Assembly: GCA_001725255.1 (NCBI GenBank)
Contig: MEFV01000003.1
Span: forward strand, 1 to 64,000
Length of the DNA stretch: 64,000 bases
Source of the DNA: Comamonas sp. SCN 67-35
GTDB lineage: Bacteria > Pseudomonadota > Gammaproteobacteria > Burkholderiales > Burkholderiaceae_C
Reading direction: 5' to 3'
The notes beneath the pieces were generated by a model that worked only from the letters and a program-made list of their open reading frames with translations, did no database searches and was not told the origin of the DNA. The position numbers and the translations under genes are program-made. Shown piece by piece: positions 19,453 through 30,036 of this stretch (position 1 is its first letter; every line of letters starts with the position of its first letter).

Positions 19453-20940
19453 TTATTCATCACCCGCGGCAAACCAGTGTGCGCGAGCCTTCAAGATCAA
19501 GGCCTTGGCGTCTTCCTCGCTCTGGCCAGTGAGTTCCATCAATTCATCGACGGCAAGATCGGCGAGGTCATCCCGCTTCGTCACGCCGCCGGCCACGAGT
19601 TTGGCAATGAGCTCCGCATCGAGCCCTTCGAGTTCACGCAGGTCCTCGCTCACCTTGCCGACCATCTGCTCGCGCGCTATCTGCATCGTGAGCAGGGAAT
19701 CCTTGGCTCGGGTACGCAGCTCTTCGACGATGTCCTCGTCGAAGCCTTCGATGTCGAGCATCTCCTGCAGCGGCACATAGGCCACCTCCTCCAGGTTCTC
19801 GAAACCTTCGCGGATCAGGATATCGGCGATTTCCTCATCCACATCCAGCTTGTCGATGAAGAGCTGGCGCGCCTCGCTGGTCTCGTCGGCCTCCTTCTGG
19901 GCAGACTCGGCCGCATCCATGATGTTGATCTTCCAGCCCGTGAGCTCGGACGCCAGGCGCACGTTCTGCCCGCCCCGGCCGATGGCGATCGCCAGGTTTT
20001 CCTCGTCGACCACCACGTCCATCGCGTGCTTTTCCTCGTCAACGACAATGGATTGCACATTCGCGGGGGCCAGCGCCCCAATCACGAACTGGGCCGGGTC
20101 CTCGCTCCAGAGCACGATGTCCACGCGCTCTCCCGCCAATTCGTTGGAAACCGCATTCACGCGCGTGCCGCGCACGCCGACGCAGGTGCCGATCGGGTCG
20201 ACCCGCTTGTCATGCGAGAGCACGGCGATCTTGGCGCGGCTGCCCGCATCACGCGCACAGCTCTTGATCTCGAGCAAACCCTGCTCGATCTCCGGCACTT
20301 CATTGCGAAACAGCTCGATCATGAACTCGGGCGCCGAGCGCGAGAGCAGGATGGGCGCGCCACGCAGCGTGAGGTCCACATCCATGATCATGGCGCGCAC
20401 GCGATCGCCGGTGCGCAGGTTTTCCTTGGGAATCATTTCGCCGCGGCGCAGACGCCCTTCCACGCGCCCGCTCTCGACGATGATGTCGCCCTTGTCCATG
20501 CGCTTGACGGTGCCGGAAAAGATTTTCTCGCCCCGGCTCATGAAGTCGTTGAGCAGGGTCTCGCGTTCCGCGTCGCGGATTTTCTGCAGGATCACCTGCT
20601 TGGCCGCCATCGCGCCGATGCGCCCGATGGGCACCGAATCCACGGGCTCCTCGATGTACTCGCCCACCTGGATGCCGGGCACGCGGTCCTGCGCGTCCAT
20701 GAGCAGTTCCTCCGCGTCGGGGTTCTGCAGTCCGGCTTCGTCGGGCACGACCAGCCAGCGGCGGAAGGTCTGGTAATCGCCACTTTCCTGATCGATGGCC
20801 ACGCGGATGTCGACGTCGCCCTCGTAGAGTCGCTTGGTCGCCTGCGCCAGAGCCGATTCCACCGCTCCCATCACAATTTCGTGATCCACGCTCTTCTCAC
20901 GCGAAATCGCTTCGATCAGCATCAACAACTCGCGATTCAT
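19453..20940 (-). CDS. nusA: transcription termination/antitermination factor NusA
   Basis: NusA binds RNA polymerase and nascent RNA and affects pausing, termination and antitermination. The 495-residue protein has the N-terminal polymerase-binding domain ([20 protein letters not shown]), an S1 domain ([20 protein letters not shown]), two KH domains ([37 protein letters not shown]) and two C-terminal acidic helical repeats typical of the gamma/beta NusA form. It is in the rimP-nusA-infB operon. Confidence 0.98.
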   Translation of the reverse strand: MNRELLMLIEAISREKSVDHEIVMGAVESALAQATKRLYEGDVDIRVAIDQESGDYQTFRRWLVVPDEAGLQNPDAEELLMDAQDRVPGIQVGEYIEEPVDSVPIGRIGAMAAKQVILQKIRDAERETLLNDFMSRGEKIFSGTVKRMDKGDIIVESGRVEGRLRRGEMIPKENLRTGDRVRAMIMDVDLTLRGAPILLSRSAPEFMIELFRNEVPEIEQGLLEIKSCARDAGSRAKIAVLSHDKRVDPIGTCVGVRGTRVNAVSNELAGERVDIVLWSEDPAQFVIGALAPANVQSIVVDEEKHAMDVVVDEENLAIAIGRGGQNVRLASELTGWKINIMDAAESAQKEADETSEARQLFIDKLDVDEEIADILIREGFENLEEVAYVPLQEMLDIEGFDEDIVEELRTRAKDSLLTMQIAREQMVGKVSEDLRELEGLDAELIAKLVAGGVTKRDDLADLAVDELMELTGQSEEDAKALILKARAHWFAAGDE

Positions 20941-20999
20941 GCCAAGGCACTCCTGTTTTCAAATAATTCCGGCAGCCCACGCAACGGCCACCTCACCAT

Positions 21000-21596
21000 T
21001 CATGTGTTGTCATCGGGCGCCGCCTTGCGCGGCGTGCGCCCCTTGAAGTTCACGACCGGCACCAGACGCGCCTCACGCACTTCGTCCCAAGTGAAGCCGA
21101 GCACCTGCAGCGGCGCGGCTTCACGCTTTTTGCTCACACGCTGCCCCGGGCGGGGCGCCGGCTCGTCGCTCCAGCTGACTTGCCAACCACCCTCGGCGCC
21201 ATGCGCCAGCTTCCCCCGGAATTTCTTGCGATTGGCCGCCACCTGCCCGCCCGCCGCCGCGCCCAGCGGCGCCTTGAGCGTGATGTCCACCCATTCGCCT
21301 TCGAAGCGCTGCAGGTCCACCTCGTGGCGCAGCGGCCGATCGATGCCCGGGGACGAGACCTCCAGCCGCTGGTAATCCACCCCGTCGACTTCCAGCGCGA
21401 ACTGCAGCTGGCGCGTGACGACCTCGCAGTCGTCCACCGTGATGAAGCGCTCGGGCACGGACTCCCGCCCAGCCTCGAGCGGTTGCCACGGCACATCGAT
21501 GGTGACGCGCAGCAGCCCTCCCGCGGAGCGCTCGATCTCCACGAGGTCAAAACCGAGACCGCTGACGGTCTGCTGTACGACTTGCTGCAATGCCAC
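21000..21596 (-). CDS. rimP: ribosome maturation factor RimP
   Basis: RimP assists 30S subunit assembly. The protein shows ALQQVVQQTVSGLGFDLVEI, the LRVTIDVPW strand, TVDDCEVVTRQL and VSSPGIDRPLR, and a C-terminal Sm-like domain. I chose the GTG at 21596, giving 198 residues, because relatives begin with ALQQ; an upstream GTG at 21626 would add ten Arg-rich residues. It has an unusually Arg/Pro-rich tail segment near PAPRPGQRVSKKRE. It heads the nusA-infB operon and is separated from the upstream gene by a strong terminator. Confidence 0.93.
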   Translation of the reverse strand: MALQQVVQQTVSGLGFDLVEIERSAGGLLRVTIDVPWQPLEAGRESVPERFITVDDCEVVTRQLQFALEVDGVDYQRLEVSSPGIDRPLRHEVDLQRFEGEWVDITLKAPLGAAAGGQVAANRKKFRGKLAHGAEGGWQVSWSDEPAPRPGQRVSKKREAAPLQVLGFTWDEVREARLVPVVNFKGRTPRKAAPDDNT

Positions 21597-21652
21597 TGCT
21601 GTGTCTTGGCGCCGCGCTCGGCGCACCCCCTGCTGCCCAAAACCGATCGACC

Positions 21653-21685
21653 AAAAAAAACGGGCGGTTGCAACCCGCCCGTTTT
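21653..21685 (-). terminator. intrinsic terminator upstream of rimP
   Basis: The arms AAAACGGGCGG (21657-21667) and CCGCCCGTTTT (21675-21685) flank a 7-nt loop; on the minus strand a run of eight T follows. It should end the transcript that comes from rnr through the thioredoxin gene and isolate rimP. Confidence 0.9.
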
Positions 21686-21767
21686 GGTCGTGAAGCCGCT
21701 ATTGTAGTGTGAAATGCCCGACATTTCAACGGCTTGCGACGTCTTGAAGACGCCGGATGAGGTGCGA

Positions 21768-22118
21768 TCAGGCGCGGCTCGCGATCACGCGCCTGAGCAC
21801 CGCCAGCGCCTCCTCGTTGTCGAGCGCCAGGCCGTCGGGGCCCAGCAGGCCCGTCGCAAGCCGGGCAATCACGGCGGCCTGCGGCTGGACCGCTCCGGCA
21901 AAGCGCAATTGCGTGTCCGAGCCCATGAGGACCGTGGGGAAAGTCTCGATGTCGAAATCCCCCATCAGGGTTTCCTCATCTTCCACGTCCACCCACGCCA
22001 ACCGCACGCCAGGCAAGGCGAGCGCCAGCGCATCGAAATTTTCGCGCAGGCCGCGGCAGACGTTGCACCACTGCGCGCACAGGCACACCACCCAGCCTTG
22101 ACCGGACATTTCAGTCAT
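21768..22118 (-). CDS. thioredoxin family protein
   Basis: The 116-residue protein has a WCNVC redox site (C18 and C21) and the cis-proline segment DIETFPTVLMG, so it keeps the thioredoxin fold although the motif is WCxxC rather than WCGPC. No signal peptide is seen. Its start overlaps the stop of the upstream cytochrome c gene (ATGA), which suggests linked expression and perhaps a role in heme-cysteine or cytochrome redox handling; that role is inference. Confidence 0.85.
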   Translation of the reverse strand: MTEMSGQGWVVCLCAQWCNVCRGLRENFDALALALPGVRLAWVDVEDEETLMGDFDIETFPTVLMGSDTQLRFAGAVQPQAAVIARLATGLLGPDGLALDNEEALAVLRRVIASRA

Positions 22119-23380
22119 CCGCGACGTTCCCGCACCTGGTGCACATCCACGACATCGACACGCCCCGCCCGATTGTCCCAGCTGCCGCGGATGAACGAGA
22201 GGACGGCCGCCACGTCCACGTCGCTCAGGGTCTGACGGAATGGCGGCATGCCGAAAGGCCGCGGGTTGCCCCGGGTGGCGGGCAGGTAGCCGCCGTGCAG
22301 GACGATCTGGATCAGGTTCAGCGGTTCGGCCATGCGCACCGCCCGGTTGCCGGCCAATGCGGGAAAGGCTCCGGCCTTGCCGAGCCCTTCATCTCCGTGG
22401 CACTGCGCGCACTGGTCGCGGTACACCTCGCCGCCGCGCGCCATCACGGCGGCCGGGGCGACCTTGCTCTTCGCGACGGGATCGCCGGAAGGCGGCAGTG
22501 CCCGCAGCCACTCGGCCATGGCCCGCGCATCCTGCGGCGTCAGATGCTGCAGGCTGGCGAACACCACTTCCGCCATCGGGCCCGACACGCCGCCGCGCGG
22601 CGAAACACCGTCGGTGAGCAGCGCAACAATGTCTGCTACAGGCCAATCGGCCATGCCCGCCTGACGGCTCGAAGCCAGGGACGGCGCCCACCAGTTCTCG
22701 CCTTGCACCAGGGCCCCGGCCAGCGGGCGACCCTTCAGCGGGCCACCGAGCGCATCGCGCGGCGTATGGCAGGCGCCGCAGTGCCCCAGGCCCCGGACCA
22801 GATAGGCGCCGCGATCGAGCGCCACATCCGTTTTCGCCGGACGGAAGTACAGCGCACGCCAGACGGCCAGCGCCGCCTGCGTGTTGTAGGGAAAGCGCAG
22901 CGTCGGCGCAGGCGTGGGCTGCGTGACGGGCCGCAGGCTGCGCAGGAAGGCGAAGATGGCGTCGGCATCGCCGCGCGTGACATGCGTGTAGTCGGTATAA
23001 GGAAACGCAGGGTACAGAAGCCGCCCGTCGCGCGACCGACCATGGTGCAGGGCACGCCAGAATTCATCGGCATTCCAACGCCCGAGGCCGGTCGCGTCAT
23101 CGGGCGTGAGGTTGCCGGCAAACACCGCGCCAAACGGCGTCTGAACCGCACGGCCTCCGGCATAGGCTGCGCCACCGGGACGCGTATGACACGAAACGCA
23201 GTCGCCAATACGCGCCAGATAAGCGCCGCGCATGATCAGTTCAGGTGACCCGGAGACCGCCGCCTGCGGGTCGATCGGTGTCTCATCCAGACGGTTGAAC
23301 GCCGTCACCGCATAAGCGCCCAGCGCCAGCACCAGCGTGGCAGCCAGCACGCTGGCCATGATCAGGCGGCGCACGTTCAT
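22115..23380 (-). CDS. tri-heme cytochrome c, alcohol-dehydrogenase-subunit type
   Basis: The 421-residue protein has an N-terminal membrane/signal segment (about residues 5-28) and three CxxCH heme sites: CVSCH at 61, CGACH at 200 and CAQCH at 323. This three-domain layout matches membrane cytochrome subunits that accept electrons from quinohemoprotein or flavoprotein dehydrogenases. No dehydrogenase catalytic subunit lies nearby, so its electron donor is open. I use the ATG at 23380; it overlaps the stop of the upstream cytochrome gene by ATGA, and its own stop overlaps the thioredoxin start. Confidence 0.9.
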   Translation of the reverse strand: MNVRRLIMASVLAATLVLALGAYAVTAFNRLDETPIDPQAAVSGSPELIMRGAYLARIGDCVSCHTRPGGAAYAGGRAVQTPFGAVFAGNLTPDDATGLGRWNADEFWRALHHGRSRDGRLLYPAFPYTDYTHVTRGDADAIFAFLRSLRPVTQPTPAPTLRFPYNTQAALAVWRALYFRPAKTDVALDRGAYLVRGLGHCGACHTPRDALGGPLKGRPLAGALVQGENWWAPSLASSRQAGMADWPVADIVALLTDGVSPRGGVSGPMAEVVFASLQHLTPQDARAMAEWLRALPPSGDPVAKSKVAPAAVMARGGEVYRDQCAQCHGDEGLGKAGAFPALAGNRAVRMAEPLNLIQIVLHGGYLPATRGNPRPFGMPPFRQTLSDVDVAAVLSFIRGSWDNRAGRVDVVDVHQVRERRG

Positions 23381-24114
23381 CGCGCACTCCCCGTGGGGGG
23401 CTGCGGCAGCTTCGCGTCCAGACTGCCACAGTCCAGCGGCAGCTTGTCCGGCGTGCGCTCTTGCGCCCTGCCATCGCCGGGCACGGGCTGCGCCGACAGC
23501 CAGCTGATCACGGCCTGCACCTGCTCCAGCGAGAGGCGCCGGGCGATGTCCGCCATGCAATCGGGCGCCTGCGCATGGCGCTGGCCGGTACGCCATGCAC
23601 CCAGCTGGCTGCCGAGGTAGTCGTGCGACAGGCCCAGCAGGCTCGGAATGAAAGGAGCCGCTCCGGTCAATTGCTCGCCGTGGCATTGCACGCACGCGGG
23701 AATCTTGCGCGCCGTGTCGCCATGGCGCACCAGGGCCTCGCCCTCGCGCAGCATGCGCGGGCTGACCACGGAGGGCGGCGGCGCGGCATAGGGCAGGCGC
23801 AGCGCCGAAAACCAGGCGGCCATCTCGTACAGGTAGTCATCCGTGAGGTAGGTCAGCAGATGCGCCATTTGCGGGTAGCTGCGCCGCCCCTCATGAAAAT
23901 TGCGCAACTGGTTGTACAGATAACCCACGGGTTTGCCCGCGATGCGCGGAAAGTAACCATCGGGCGTGGCGCGCCCCTCCTTGCCGTGACAGGCGGTGCA
24001 GGGCAAAACTCTGTCCGTCATGTCCGAAGGTGCCTGGCCACCCGCCTGTGCCAACGTCGCGCACAACAGCAGCGGCAGCGCAATGCTACGCAAAACAGAG
24101 CGCACGACGATCAC
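23377..24114 (-). CDS. di-heme cytochrome c4-like protein
   Basis: The 245-residue periplasmic protein has a signal peptide (cleavage near AQA-GG) and two heme sites, CTACH at residue 39 and CVQCH at 141, the two-domain plan of cytochromes c4. Each domain has the supporting methionine-bearing loops ([18 protein letters not shown]). It is translationally coupled to the SDR gene upstream and to the tri-heme cytochrome downstream, and probably passes electrons between that subunit and a terminal oxidase (inference). Confidence 0.88.
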   Translation of the reverse strand: MIVVRSVLRSIALPLLLCATLAQAGGQAPSDMTDRVLPCTACHGKEGRATPDGYFPRIAGKPVGYLYNQLRNFHEGRRSYPQMAHLLTYLTDDYLYEMAAWFSALRLPYAAPPPSVVSPRMLREGEALVRHGDTARKIPACVQCHGEQLTGAAPFIPSLLGLSHDYLGSQLGAWRTGQRHAQAPDCMADIARRLSLEQVQAVISWLSAQPVPGDGRAQERTPDKLPLDCGSLDAKLPQPPTGSAR

Positions 24115-24869
24115 CCTCGGCCGACAAACGGCATTTTCGTTGCCATCACGGTATGAAACAGCACATTGGCCGAAAGTGGCAGCTCAGCCATGTAGAGCAC
24201 CGATTGACCCACGACGTCCACGTCCATCAGAGGCTCATTGGCCAGCACGCCGTGCGCCTGCAGGACACCCTGCGTGAGCTGGTGCGCCAGCGGCGTGTCG
24301 GCATTGCCCACATCGATCTGCCCGACGGCGATGTCGAAGGCGCGACCATCGAGCGCGGCCGATTTGGTCAAGCCCGTCACCGCATGCTTGGTGGCGGTGT
24401 AGGCAATGGAATGGGGGCGCGGCGCGTGCGCGGAAATCGAGCCGTTGTTGATGATGCGCCCGCCGCGCGGGCTCTGCGCCTTCATGACGCGAAAAGCGTT
24501 CTGGATGCCATAGAACATGCCGCTCAGGTTGACGTTCACGACCTGGGCCCATTGCTCCGTGGTCAGCTCTTCCAGCGGTACGGCAGGCGCGCCCGTACCG
24601 GCGTTGTTGAAGAGCAGATCCACACGCCCGAAACGTTGCACAGTGGCATCAAAGAGCCTGCGCACGTCGGCGGGGTCCGCCACGTCCGTGGGCACGACGA
24701 GCGCACGCTGACCCGCGCCGCCTGCATCCGCGGCGGCCTGCAGCGGCCCGGGCCGCCGTCCGGCAAGTGCCACGCTCCAACCGGCCTTCAGAAGCGCCAG
24801 CGCCGCGGCGCGGCCGATGCCCGAACCCGCGCCGGTGACGACGGCGATTTTCCCTGCACCCGTATTCAT
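24111..24869 (-). CDS. short-chain dehydrogenase/reductase
   Basis: The 252-residue protein is a classical SDR: the nucleotide-binding motif TGAGSGIGR at residues 12-20, NNAG at 88-91, and the catalytic S144, Y157 and K161. The substrate is unknown. Its ATG overlaps the rnr stop by one base (TGATG) and its stop overlaps the cytochrome c4-like gene by ATGA, so it is embedded in the rnr operon. Confidence 0.92.
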   Translation of the reverse strand: MNTGAGKIAVVTGAGSGIGRAAALALLKAGWSVALAGRRPGPLQAAADAGGAGQRALVVPTDVADPADVRRLFDATVQRFGRVDLLFNNAGTGAPAVPLEELTTEQWAQVVNVNLSGMFYGIQNAFRVMKAQSPRGGRIINNGSISAHAPRPHSIAYTATKHAVTGLTKSAALDGRAFDIAVGQIDVGNADTPLAHQLTQGVLQAHGVLANEPLMDVDVVGQSVLYMAELPLSANVLFHTVMATKMPFVGRG

Positions 24870-27100
24870 CAGCGTTTCCGTCGCGTTGCGTGCCGCCCAT
24901 GCTTGTCGCGAGGGGGCTTGTCCTTGAGCTGCTTCTTTTCCGCGTTTCTGACGGACTTTCCGCCTGCGGCATCACGTTTGCCGCCACCGCTGCCACGCTC
25001 TGCCTTGGCTGCGGGTGCCTTGAGCGCCCTGGCATCGCCCGCATCGTCCTGCACCAGGCGGAAATCGATCTTGCGCCCGTCCAGGTCGACACGGCTGACC
25101 TGCACGCGAAGGCGCGTGCCGACGCCGTAGCGCACGCCGGTGCGCTCGCCGCGCAGTTCCTGGCGCGCCTCGTCGAAGCGGAAATACTCTGCGCCCAATT
25201 CGGTGATGTGCACCAGCCCCTCGACGTACAGCGTATCGAGCGTCACGAAGATGCCGAAGCTGGTGACGGCGCTGACGATGCCGCCGTACTCCTCGCCCAG
25301 ATGCTCGCGCATGTACTGGCACTTGAGCCAGGCCTCGACGTCGCGGCTGGCCTCGTCCGCGCGGCGCTCATTGGCGCTGCAGTGCAGGCCCGCGGCTTCC
25401 CAGCCCTGCTGGTCGCGAGGCGCGGCACCTGCGCCGGGAGGCGTCTCCTGCCGCCCTTTGGCAGCCCACTGGCGTGCCAGCTTGTGCTGAGCCTCTCCCG
25501 GCATGGGCAGCGGCGGAAGCTGGTACTTCTTGCCCGCCAGGATGGATTTGATGACACGATGCACCAGCAGATCGGGGTAGCGCCGGATCGGGCTCGTGAA
25601 GTGCGTGTAGGCCTCGAACGCGAGGCCGAAATGCCCGCTGTTGACCGGCGTGTAGATGGCCTGCTGCATGGAGCGCAGCAGCATGCTGTGGATCTGCGCT
25701 GCGTCGGGTCGGTCCTTGGTCGCTTCGGCGATCGCCTGGAAGGCACTCGGGGGCGGATCGTCGGGAAGCTGCGCATGCACGGCCAGCGCCTTGAGATAGC
25801 CACGCAGGATCTCGAGCTTTTCCGGCGTCGGCCCTTCGTGCACCCGGTACAGGCAGGCACGCTTGTTTTCGCCGATGAAGTCGGCCGCGCAGACGTTGGC
25901 GGCAAGCATGGCCTCCTCGATCAGGCGGTGCGCCTCGGTGCGCACGCGCGGCACGATCTTGTCAATGCGGCCGTTGTCGTCGCAGACGATCTGGGTCTCG
26001 GTGGTTTCAAAATCCACGGCGCCGCGCGCATGACGTCCGGCCAGCAGGGCGCGGTACACCTCATACAGATTGAGCAGGTCCTTGACCCGGTCCGCATGGC
26101 GGCCCGCCTCGGGACCCCGGGTGTTGGCCAGGATGGCCGCCACTTCGGTGTACGTCAGTCGTGCGTGGCTTTCGATCACCCCGGTATAGAACTGATAGGC
26201 ATGCACCGTGCCCTTGCTCGTCACCACCATGTCGCACACCATCGCCAGGCGCGGCACCAGCGGATTGAGCGAGCACAGGCCGTTGGAGAGCTTTTCGGGC
26301 AGCATGGGCAGCACGCGGCGCGGAAAATACACGCTGGTGGCGCGGTCGTAGGCGTCGGTGTCGATCGCGCCGCCCGAATCCACGTAGTGACTCACGTCGG
26401 CGATCGCCACCAGCAACCGCCACGCCTTGGCGCGGCCGATGCGCGTGGGTTCGCAGTAGACCGCGTCGTCGAAGTCGCGCGCATCCTCGCCGTCGATGGT
26501 GACGAAACCCACATCGCTCAGATCCACGCGCTGGCGCCAATCGGCCACGCGCACCGCATCGGGCAAGGCCTGTGTCTGCGCCAGGCACTCATCGGAGAAG
26601 ACGTGCGGCACGCCGTACTTGCGCACCGCGATCTCGACCTCCATGCCCGGGTCGTCCACCTCGCCGAGCACCTCCACCACCCGGCCCACCGGCTGGCCGT
26701 ACAGCGCGGGCGGCTCGGTGAGCTGCACGACCACCACCTGCCCCACCGAAGCGTTGCCCGTGGCGACCTTGGGAATCATCACATCTTGCCCGTAACGCTT
26801 GTCCTCCGGCGCCACGAGCCAGATGCCGGCTTCGTGCAGCAGCCGGCCGATGATGGGCTGCGCCGGGCGTTCGATGATTTCCAGCACCCGCCCCTCGGGC
26901 CGTCCGCGCCTGTCCTGACGCACGATGCGCACGCGCACCCTGTCCTTGTGCAGCACGGCGCGCATTTCATTCGGAGGCAGGTAAATGTCTCCTTCACCGT
27001 CGTCACGGATGACAAAGCCGTGACCATCGCGGTGACCTTGAACGCTGCCTTCAATTTCTTCGTTGGCAGTGTTCTGAATTTCGTTTTTTTTGCTATACAA
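24869..27100 (-). CDS. rnr: ribonuclease R
   Basis: RNase R is a processive 3'-5' exoribonuclease that digests structured RNA and works with SmpB-tmRNA. The 743-residue protein has a cold-shock-type N-terminus ([19 protein letters not shown]), the RNB catalytic domain with [10 protein letters not shown], a C-terminal S1 domain and a basic Lys/Arg tail. The start is a TTG at 27100 with AGGAAG upstream; there is no ATG nearby in frame before the first domain. Its first codons contain the promoter of the divergent tRNA-Leu gene. The downstream genes are coupled by overlapping stop/start codons. Confidence 0.93.
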   Translation of the reverse strand: MYSKKNEIQNTANEEIEGSVQGHRDGHGFVIRDDGEGDIYLPPNEMRAVLHKDRVRVRIVRQDRRGRPEGRVLEIIERPAQPIIGRLLHEAGIWLVAPEDKRYGQDVMIPKVATGNASVGQVVVVQLTEPPALYGQPVGRVVEVLGEVDDPGMEVEIAVRKYGVPHVFSDECLAQTQALPDAVRVADWRQRVDLSDVGFVTIDGEDARDFDDAVYCEPTRIGRAKAWRLLVAIADVSHYVDSGGAIDTDAYDRATSVYFPRRVLPMLPEKLSNGLCSLNPLVPRLAMVCDMVVTSKGTVHAYQFYTGVIESHARLTYTEVAAILANTRGPEAGRHADRVKDLLNLYEVYRALLAGRHARGAVDFETTETQIVCDDNGRIDKIVPRVRTEAHRLIEEAMLAANVCAADFIGENKRACLYRVHEGPTPEKLEILRGYLKALAVHAQLPDDPPPSAFQAIAEATKDRPDAAQIHSMLLRSMQQAIYTPVNSGHFGLAFEAYTHFTSPIRRYPDLLVHRVIKSILAGKKYQLPPLPMPGEAQHKLARQWAAKGRQETPPGAGAAPRDQQGWEAAGLHCSANERRADEASRDVEAWLKCQYMREHLGEEYGGIVSAVTSFGIFVTLDTLYVEGLVHITELGAEYFRFDEARQELRGERTGVRYGVGTRLRVQVSRVDLDGRKIDFRLVQDDAGDARALKAPAAKAERGSGGGKRDAAGGKSVRNAEKKQLKDKPPRDKHGRHATRRKR
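27072..27099 (+). promoter_or_regulatory. probable tRNA-Leu promoter inside the 5' end of rnr
   Basis: A -10 box TATACA at 27094-27099 lies 16 bp from a weak -35, TTCTGA, at 27072-27077. Transcription would start near 27106, 13 nt before the mature tRNA. The box overlaps the first rnr codons on the other strand. Confidence 0.55.
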
Positions 27101-27118
27101 TCTGCGACTTCCTGAAAT

Positions 27119-27203
<85 letters not shown>

Positions 27204-27239
27204 AGTGTAGAAGAACACTTGGCAATGAAAATGAAAATC

Positions 27240-27269
27240 GGCCGCTTGCTTCGCGCAGCGGCCTTTTTT
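27240..27269 (+). terminator. intrinsic terminator after tRNA-Leu
   Basis: The arms GGCCGCT (27240-27246) and AGCGGCC (27257-27263) flank a 10-nt loop, followed by six T. It ends the tRNA-Leu transcript. Confidence 0.9.
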
Positions 27270-27286
27270 GTTGCTGCTGCCGCAAT

Positions 27287-29920
27287 TCACTTGCGCAGCA
27301 GCACCTTGAGCGCGCCCTGCAGGCGCCGCTCGCTCGCCGGATCGGCCGTCGCCGCCAGCACCTGCGCCGCGTCCTGCACCCAGGTCTGCTGCGGCGACGG
27401 ATCGTTGCGGCGCGTCAGCAGTTGCAGCTGCAGCGCACGGCGCGCCTCGTGGTGCTCGGCCGGCGTGGGCACTTCCGCCGCAATCTCCAGGCGCAGCAGC
27501 GCCTCGGGATTGGCCGCCACGGGCTCACCGCCCAGCGCCCGGGTCCACGCGGCATGCGCCGCGGCATTGAACTGGCGGCCCAGCTCGCGCGCGGCGGGCA
27601 ACAGGGCGGCGTCGCGCTTTTCCCAGGCCTGAACCAGATGCGACAGCGCTTCGCCATGCGCCTGCGCGGCCAGCTTGCGCAGCGCCCCCTGGGCCTGCTC
27701 CAGCGCGTCGCGCTGCGCCCGGAACGCCGCATCGCCCAGACGCGGGGCACGCGGCCCGCGGTCCGCGCCGCCCGGCCGCTCAAAGCGCTCCGGACCCGGC
27801 CGCCGCGGGCGCAGGTCCTTGCGCTCGGGGGCTCGCCCCGACGCGGGGCCGGGCTTGTTGGCGCCCGGCCGGTCGTCGCCTCGCACCGCCACCACACGCC
27901 GCACCGGCGGCCGTGGTGCCGCGGCCGTCTCAGAGGCGGACGAGGGCTCGGATTCGTTCGCTATCGAAGGTGTAGCTTCCTGCGCTTGTTCAGAAAGCGT
28001 TTGAACCTTATTTTGTTCAGATTTTTCGGTCGAAACGGGTGCCGACTCACCGCGCAGCGCCAGTTCCAACACCTGCATGGCCTCCTGGATCTTGCCCGCC
28101 TCGCCCGAGGCGTTGGCCGCTTCCAGCGCTCTGGATGCATCGAGCACGGCGCGATCATGGGCGCTGAGTTGCGCCGCCACGCGCTCGCGTTCCTCCGTCT
28201 TGCGTGCAAACGCTTCGTCGATCGGCTTGCGAAAAGCGTCCCAGAGCTTCTGCTCGTGGCGGCGCTCGAGCGGCACCGCCTGCGCGAGTTGCTGCCAACG
28301 CTGCTGCAGCGCCTTGACGGCGTCGATGCGCAAGGCCGGGGCCGCCCCCAGGGCGGCGGCCTCGTCAATCAACGCGTGGCGCTGCTCCAGGTTGCTCTTT
28401 TGCGCGGCGGCCAGCGGCGCGCCTGCCGTGGCGATCGCCTGTTTCCATAGCGGTTGCAGTTCGGTGAAGAGCTTTTCACCCACATGGCCACCGGCGCGCC
28501 AGCGTTCGCCGAAGTCATGCAGGGCGCGAATGTGGGCCTTCCAGTCACCCGAGTCCGCATGCGCGCTGGCCCAGGCATTGACCTCTTCGATCAGCGCCAT
28601 GCGCTGCGCCTTGTGCTCCTGCGCCTCGGCGCGGGATTTTTCCAGCCACGCCTCGACCACCTTGTGCGCGGCGTTGCACGCTTCATCGAATTTCTTCCAG
28701 AGCGCGTGGTTGGCCACGGCGCCCTGATCCGCCTGCTTCCATTGCTCGCGCAGCTGGCGCAGCATCTCCTGCAGCTTGCGCCCGCCCAGCGCCTGGCCTT
28801 CGGGGCGGTTGAGCAGGCCTTCGGCCTTGGCCAGAAGTTCCTCGCGTATCTGGTCGGCGCTCCAGCGCTGCCAGCCTTCGAGTTCGCCCGCCGTCACCAG
28901 GGCGGCATGCACCCGCGCCTCCAGCGCGGCATCGACGAAGCGCCCGTGGCTCTTCCAGGCCGCACGCAGCTGCGCGGCCGCGCCCACGCTGGCCTTGCCG
29001 TGGCCCTGCGCCGTTTCGGTCTCGAGCTTGGTCAATGCCTCGGTCACCGCCTGCACGGCCTGGGCCGCACGCTGCGGATCCACCGGCGCGCGCGCGGGTT
29101 CGGCTGCGGCCACCGCCTCACCCCGGGCCGCGCGCAATTCATCGGCCCACACCGGCACGGAAGGCAGTGGGGCCTTGGCGTCCTCGCTGGCCGCGGCAGC
29201 CTGCGTCAGCGCCGCGCCAAACGCCTCCCAGACGAGACCCAGCTGCGTCTGCGCCGCTTCCAGCTGCGGCGGAAAACGCAGATCCACGCTCGGCCAGATC
29301 ACGTCCTGCGTGATCGCCTCGGCTTGCGTGCGCCAATGCGTCACATCGTCGGACAGTGGTTGAAACGCCGCCTGGGCATCACGCCACGATTTGGTGGAGA
29401 GCACCTCGATGCGCTGCGCCATCAGCACCGCCGCCTCGCGCTGCACCTGCACGCGATGCTGCAGATCTTCCACGGCCTTCACGCGCTCGGCCAGCTCACC
29501 CTTGAGCGTTTGCAGAGGCTCGCGCGACAGCGGTGCACCGGCCTTGGCCGCGTCGCGCTGCCAGGCCAGGGCATCCGCGATGTTCAGGCGAGCGGCCGCC
29601 AGCAGCGCCTGCGCCTTCGCCGCCCAATCGGCGGCAATCGCTTCCTGCGCCACCGCCCGGCGCAGTTCGTCCAGGCGCTCGCGGATCGCCTTGGCCGCGC
29701 CCTTGTCGCGCGCGCTCAGCTCCTTGAACACCTCCTGCAGCTGGGCTGTGGGGGGGTCAGTGGCAAGCCAGTCGCGGATGCGCGCCGCGCGTTCGCCAGA
29801 GGTGGCCGCCGAGAAGGCCCCACCCGTGAGGGCATCCAGCGGATGCGTGACGGCGGGCTTGCCGCCGGTCGCAGTGGCTTCAGGCTCGGGTACGGGGCTG
29901 GAGGTAGAAAAGGGAAACAT
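27287..29920 (-). CDS. large DUF349 repeat protein
   Basis: The 877-residue protein consists mostly of repeated charged helical units with the WK/WR-containing pattern of DUF349 (for example LREQWKQADQGAVANHALWKKFDEACN and WQQLAQAVPLERRHEQKLWDAFRKP). Proteins of this type are cytoplasmic and of uncertain function. The C-terminal third is Pro/Arg-rich (about 640-740). A dispersed repeat near 27966-28020 encodes SEQAQEATPSI inside it. I start at the ATG 29920 (MFPFSTSS); an in-frame TTG nine bases upstream is possible. Confidence 0.82.
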   Translation of the reverse strand: MFPFSTSSPVPEPEATATGGKPAVTHPLDALTGGAFSAATSGERAARIRDWLATDPPTAQLQEVFKELSARDKGAAKAIRERLDELRRAVAQEAIAADWAAKAQALLAAARLNIADALAWQRDAAKAGAPLSREPLQTLKGELAERVKAVEDLQHRVQVQREAAVLMAQRIEVLSTKSWRDAQAAFQPLSDDVTHWRTQAEAITQDVIWPSVDLRFPPQLEAAQTQLGLVWEAFGAALTQAAAASEDAKAPLPSVPVWADELRAARGEAVAAAEPARAPVDPQRAAQAVQAVTEALTKLETETAQGHGKASVGAAAQLRAAWKSHGRFVDAALEARVHAALVTAGELEGWQRWSADQIREELLAKAEGLLNRPEGQALGGRKLQEMLRQLREQWKQADQGAVANHALWKKFDEACNAAHKVVEAWLEKSRAEAQEHKAQRMALIEEVNAWASAHADSGDWKAHIRALHDFGERWRAGGHVGEKLFTELQPLWKQAIATAGAPLAAAQKSNLEQRHALIDEAAALGAAPALRIDAVKALQQRWQQLAQAVPLERRHEQKLWDAFRKPIDEAFARKTEERERVAAQLSAHDRAVLDASRALEAANASGEAGKIQEAMQVLELALRGESAPVSTEKSEQNKVQTLSEQAQEATPSIANESEPSSASETAAAPRPPVRRVVAVRGDDRPGANKPGPASGRAPERKDLRPRRPGPERFERPGGADRGPRAPRLGDAAFRAQRDALEQAQGALRKLAAQAHGEALSHLVQAWEKRDAALLPAARELGRQFNAAAHAAWTRALGGEPVAANPEALLRLEIAAEVPTPAEHHEARRALQLQLLTRRNDPSPQQTWVQDAAQVLAATADPASERRLQGALKVLLRK
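27966..28020 (+). repeat. dispersed repeat copy inside the DUF349 gene
   Basis: It reads GTAGCTTCCTGCGCTTG, then AAAGCG and a TTGTTCAG end, related to the copy in dnaX at 50127. It is antisense to the gene and in frame. Confidence 0.55.
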
Positions 29921-30036
29921 GAATGGCAAAGGGAAAAAAGCCGGATGGCACGCGCCACCCTCATCCCGCCACGCAATGCGCGTGAGCAGACAAGGGGGCT
30001 ATTGTGGCGTGGTTTGCGGCCCACGCCGCACAAGCG

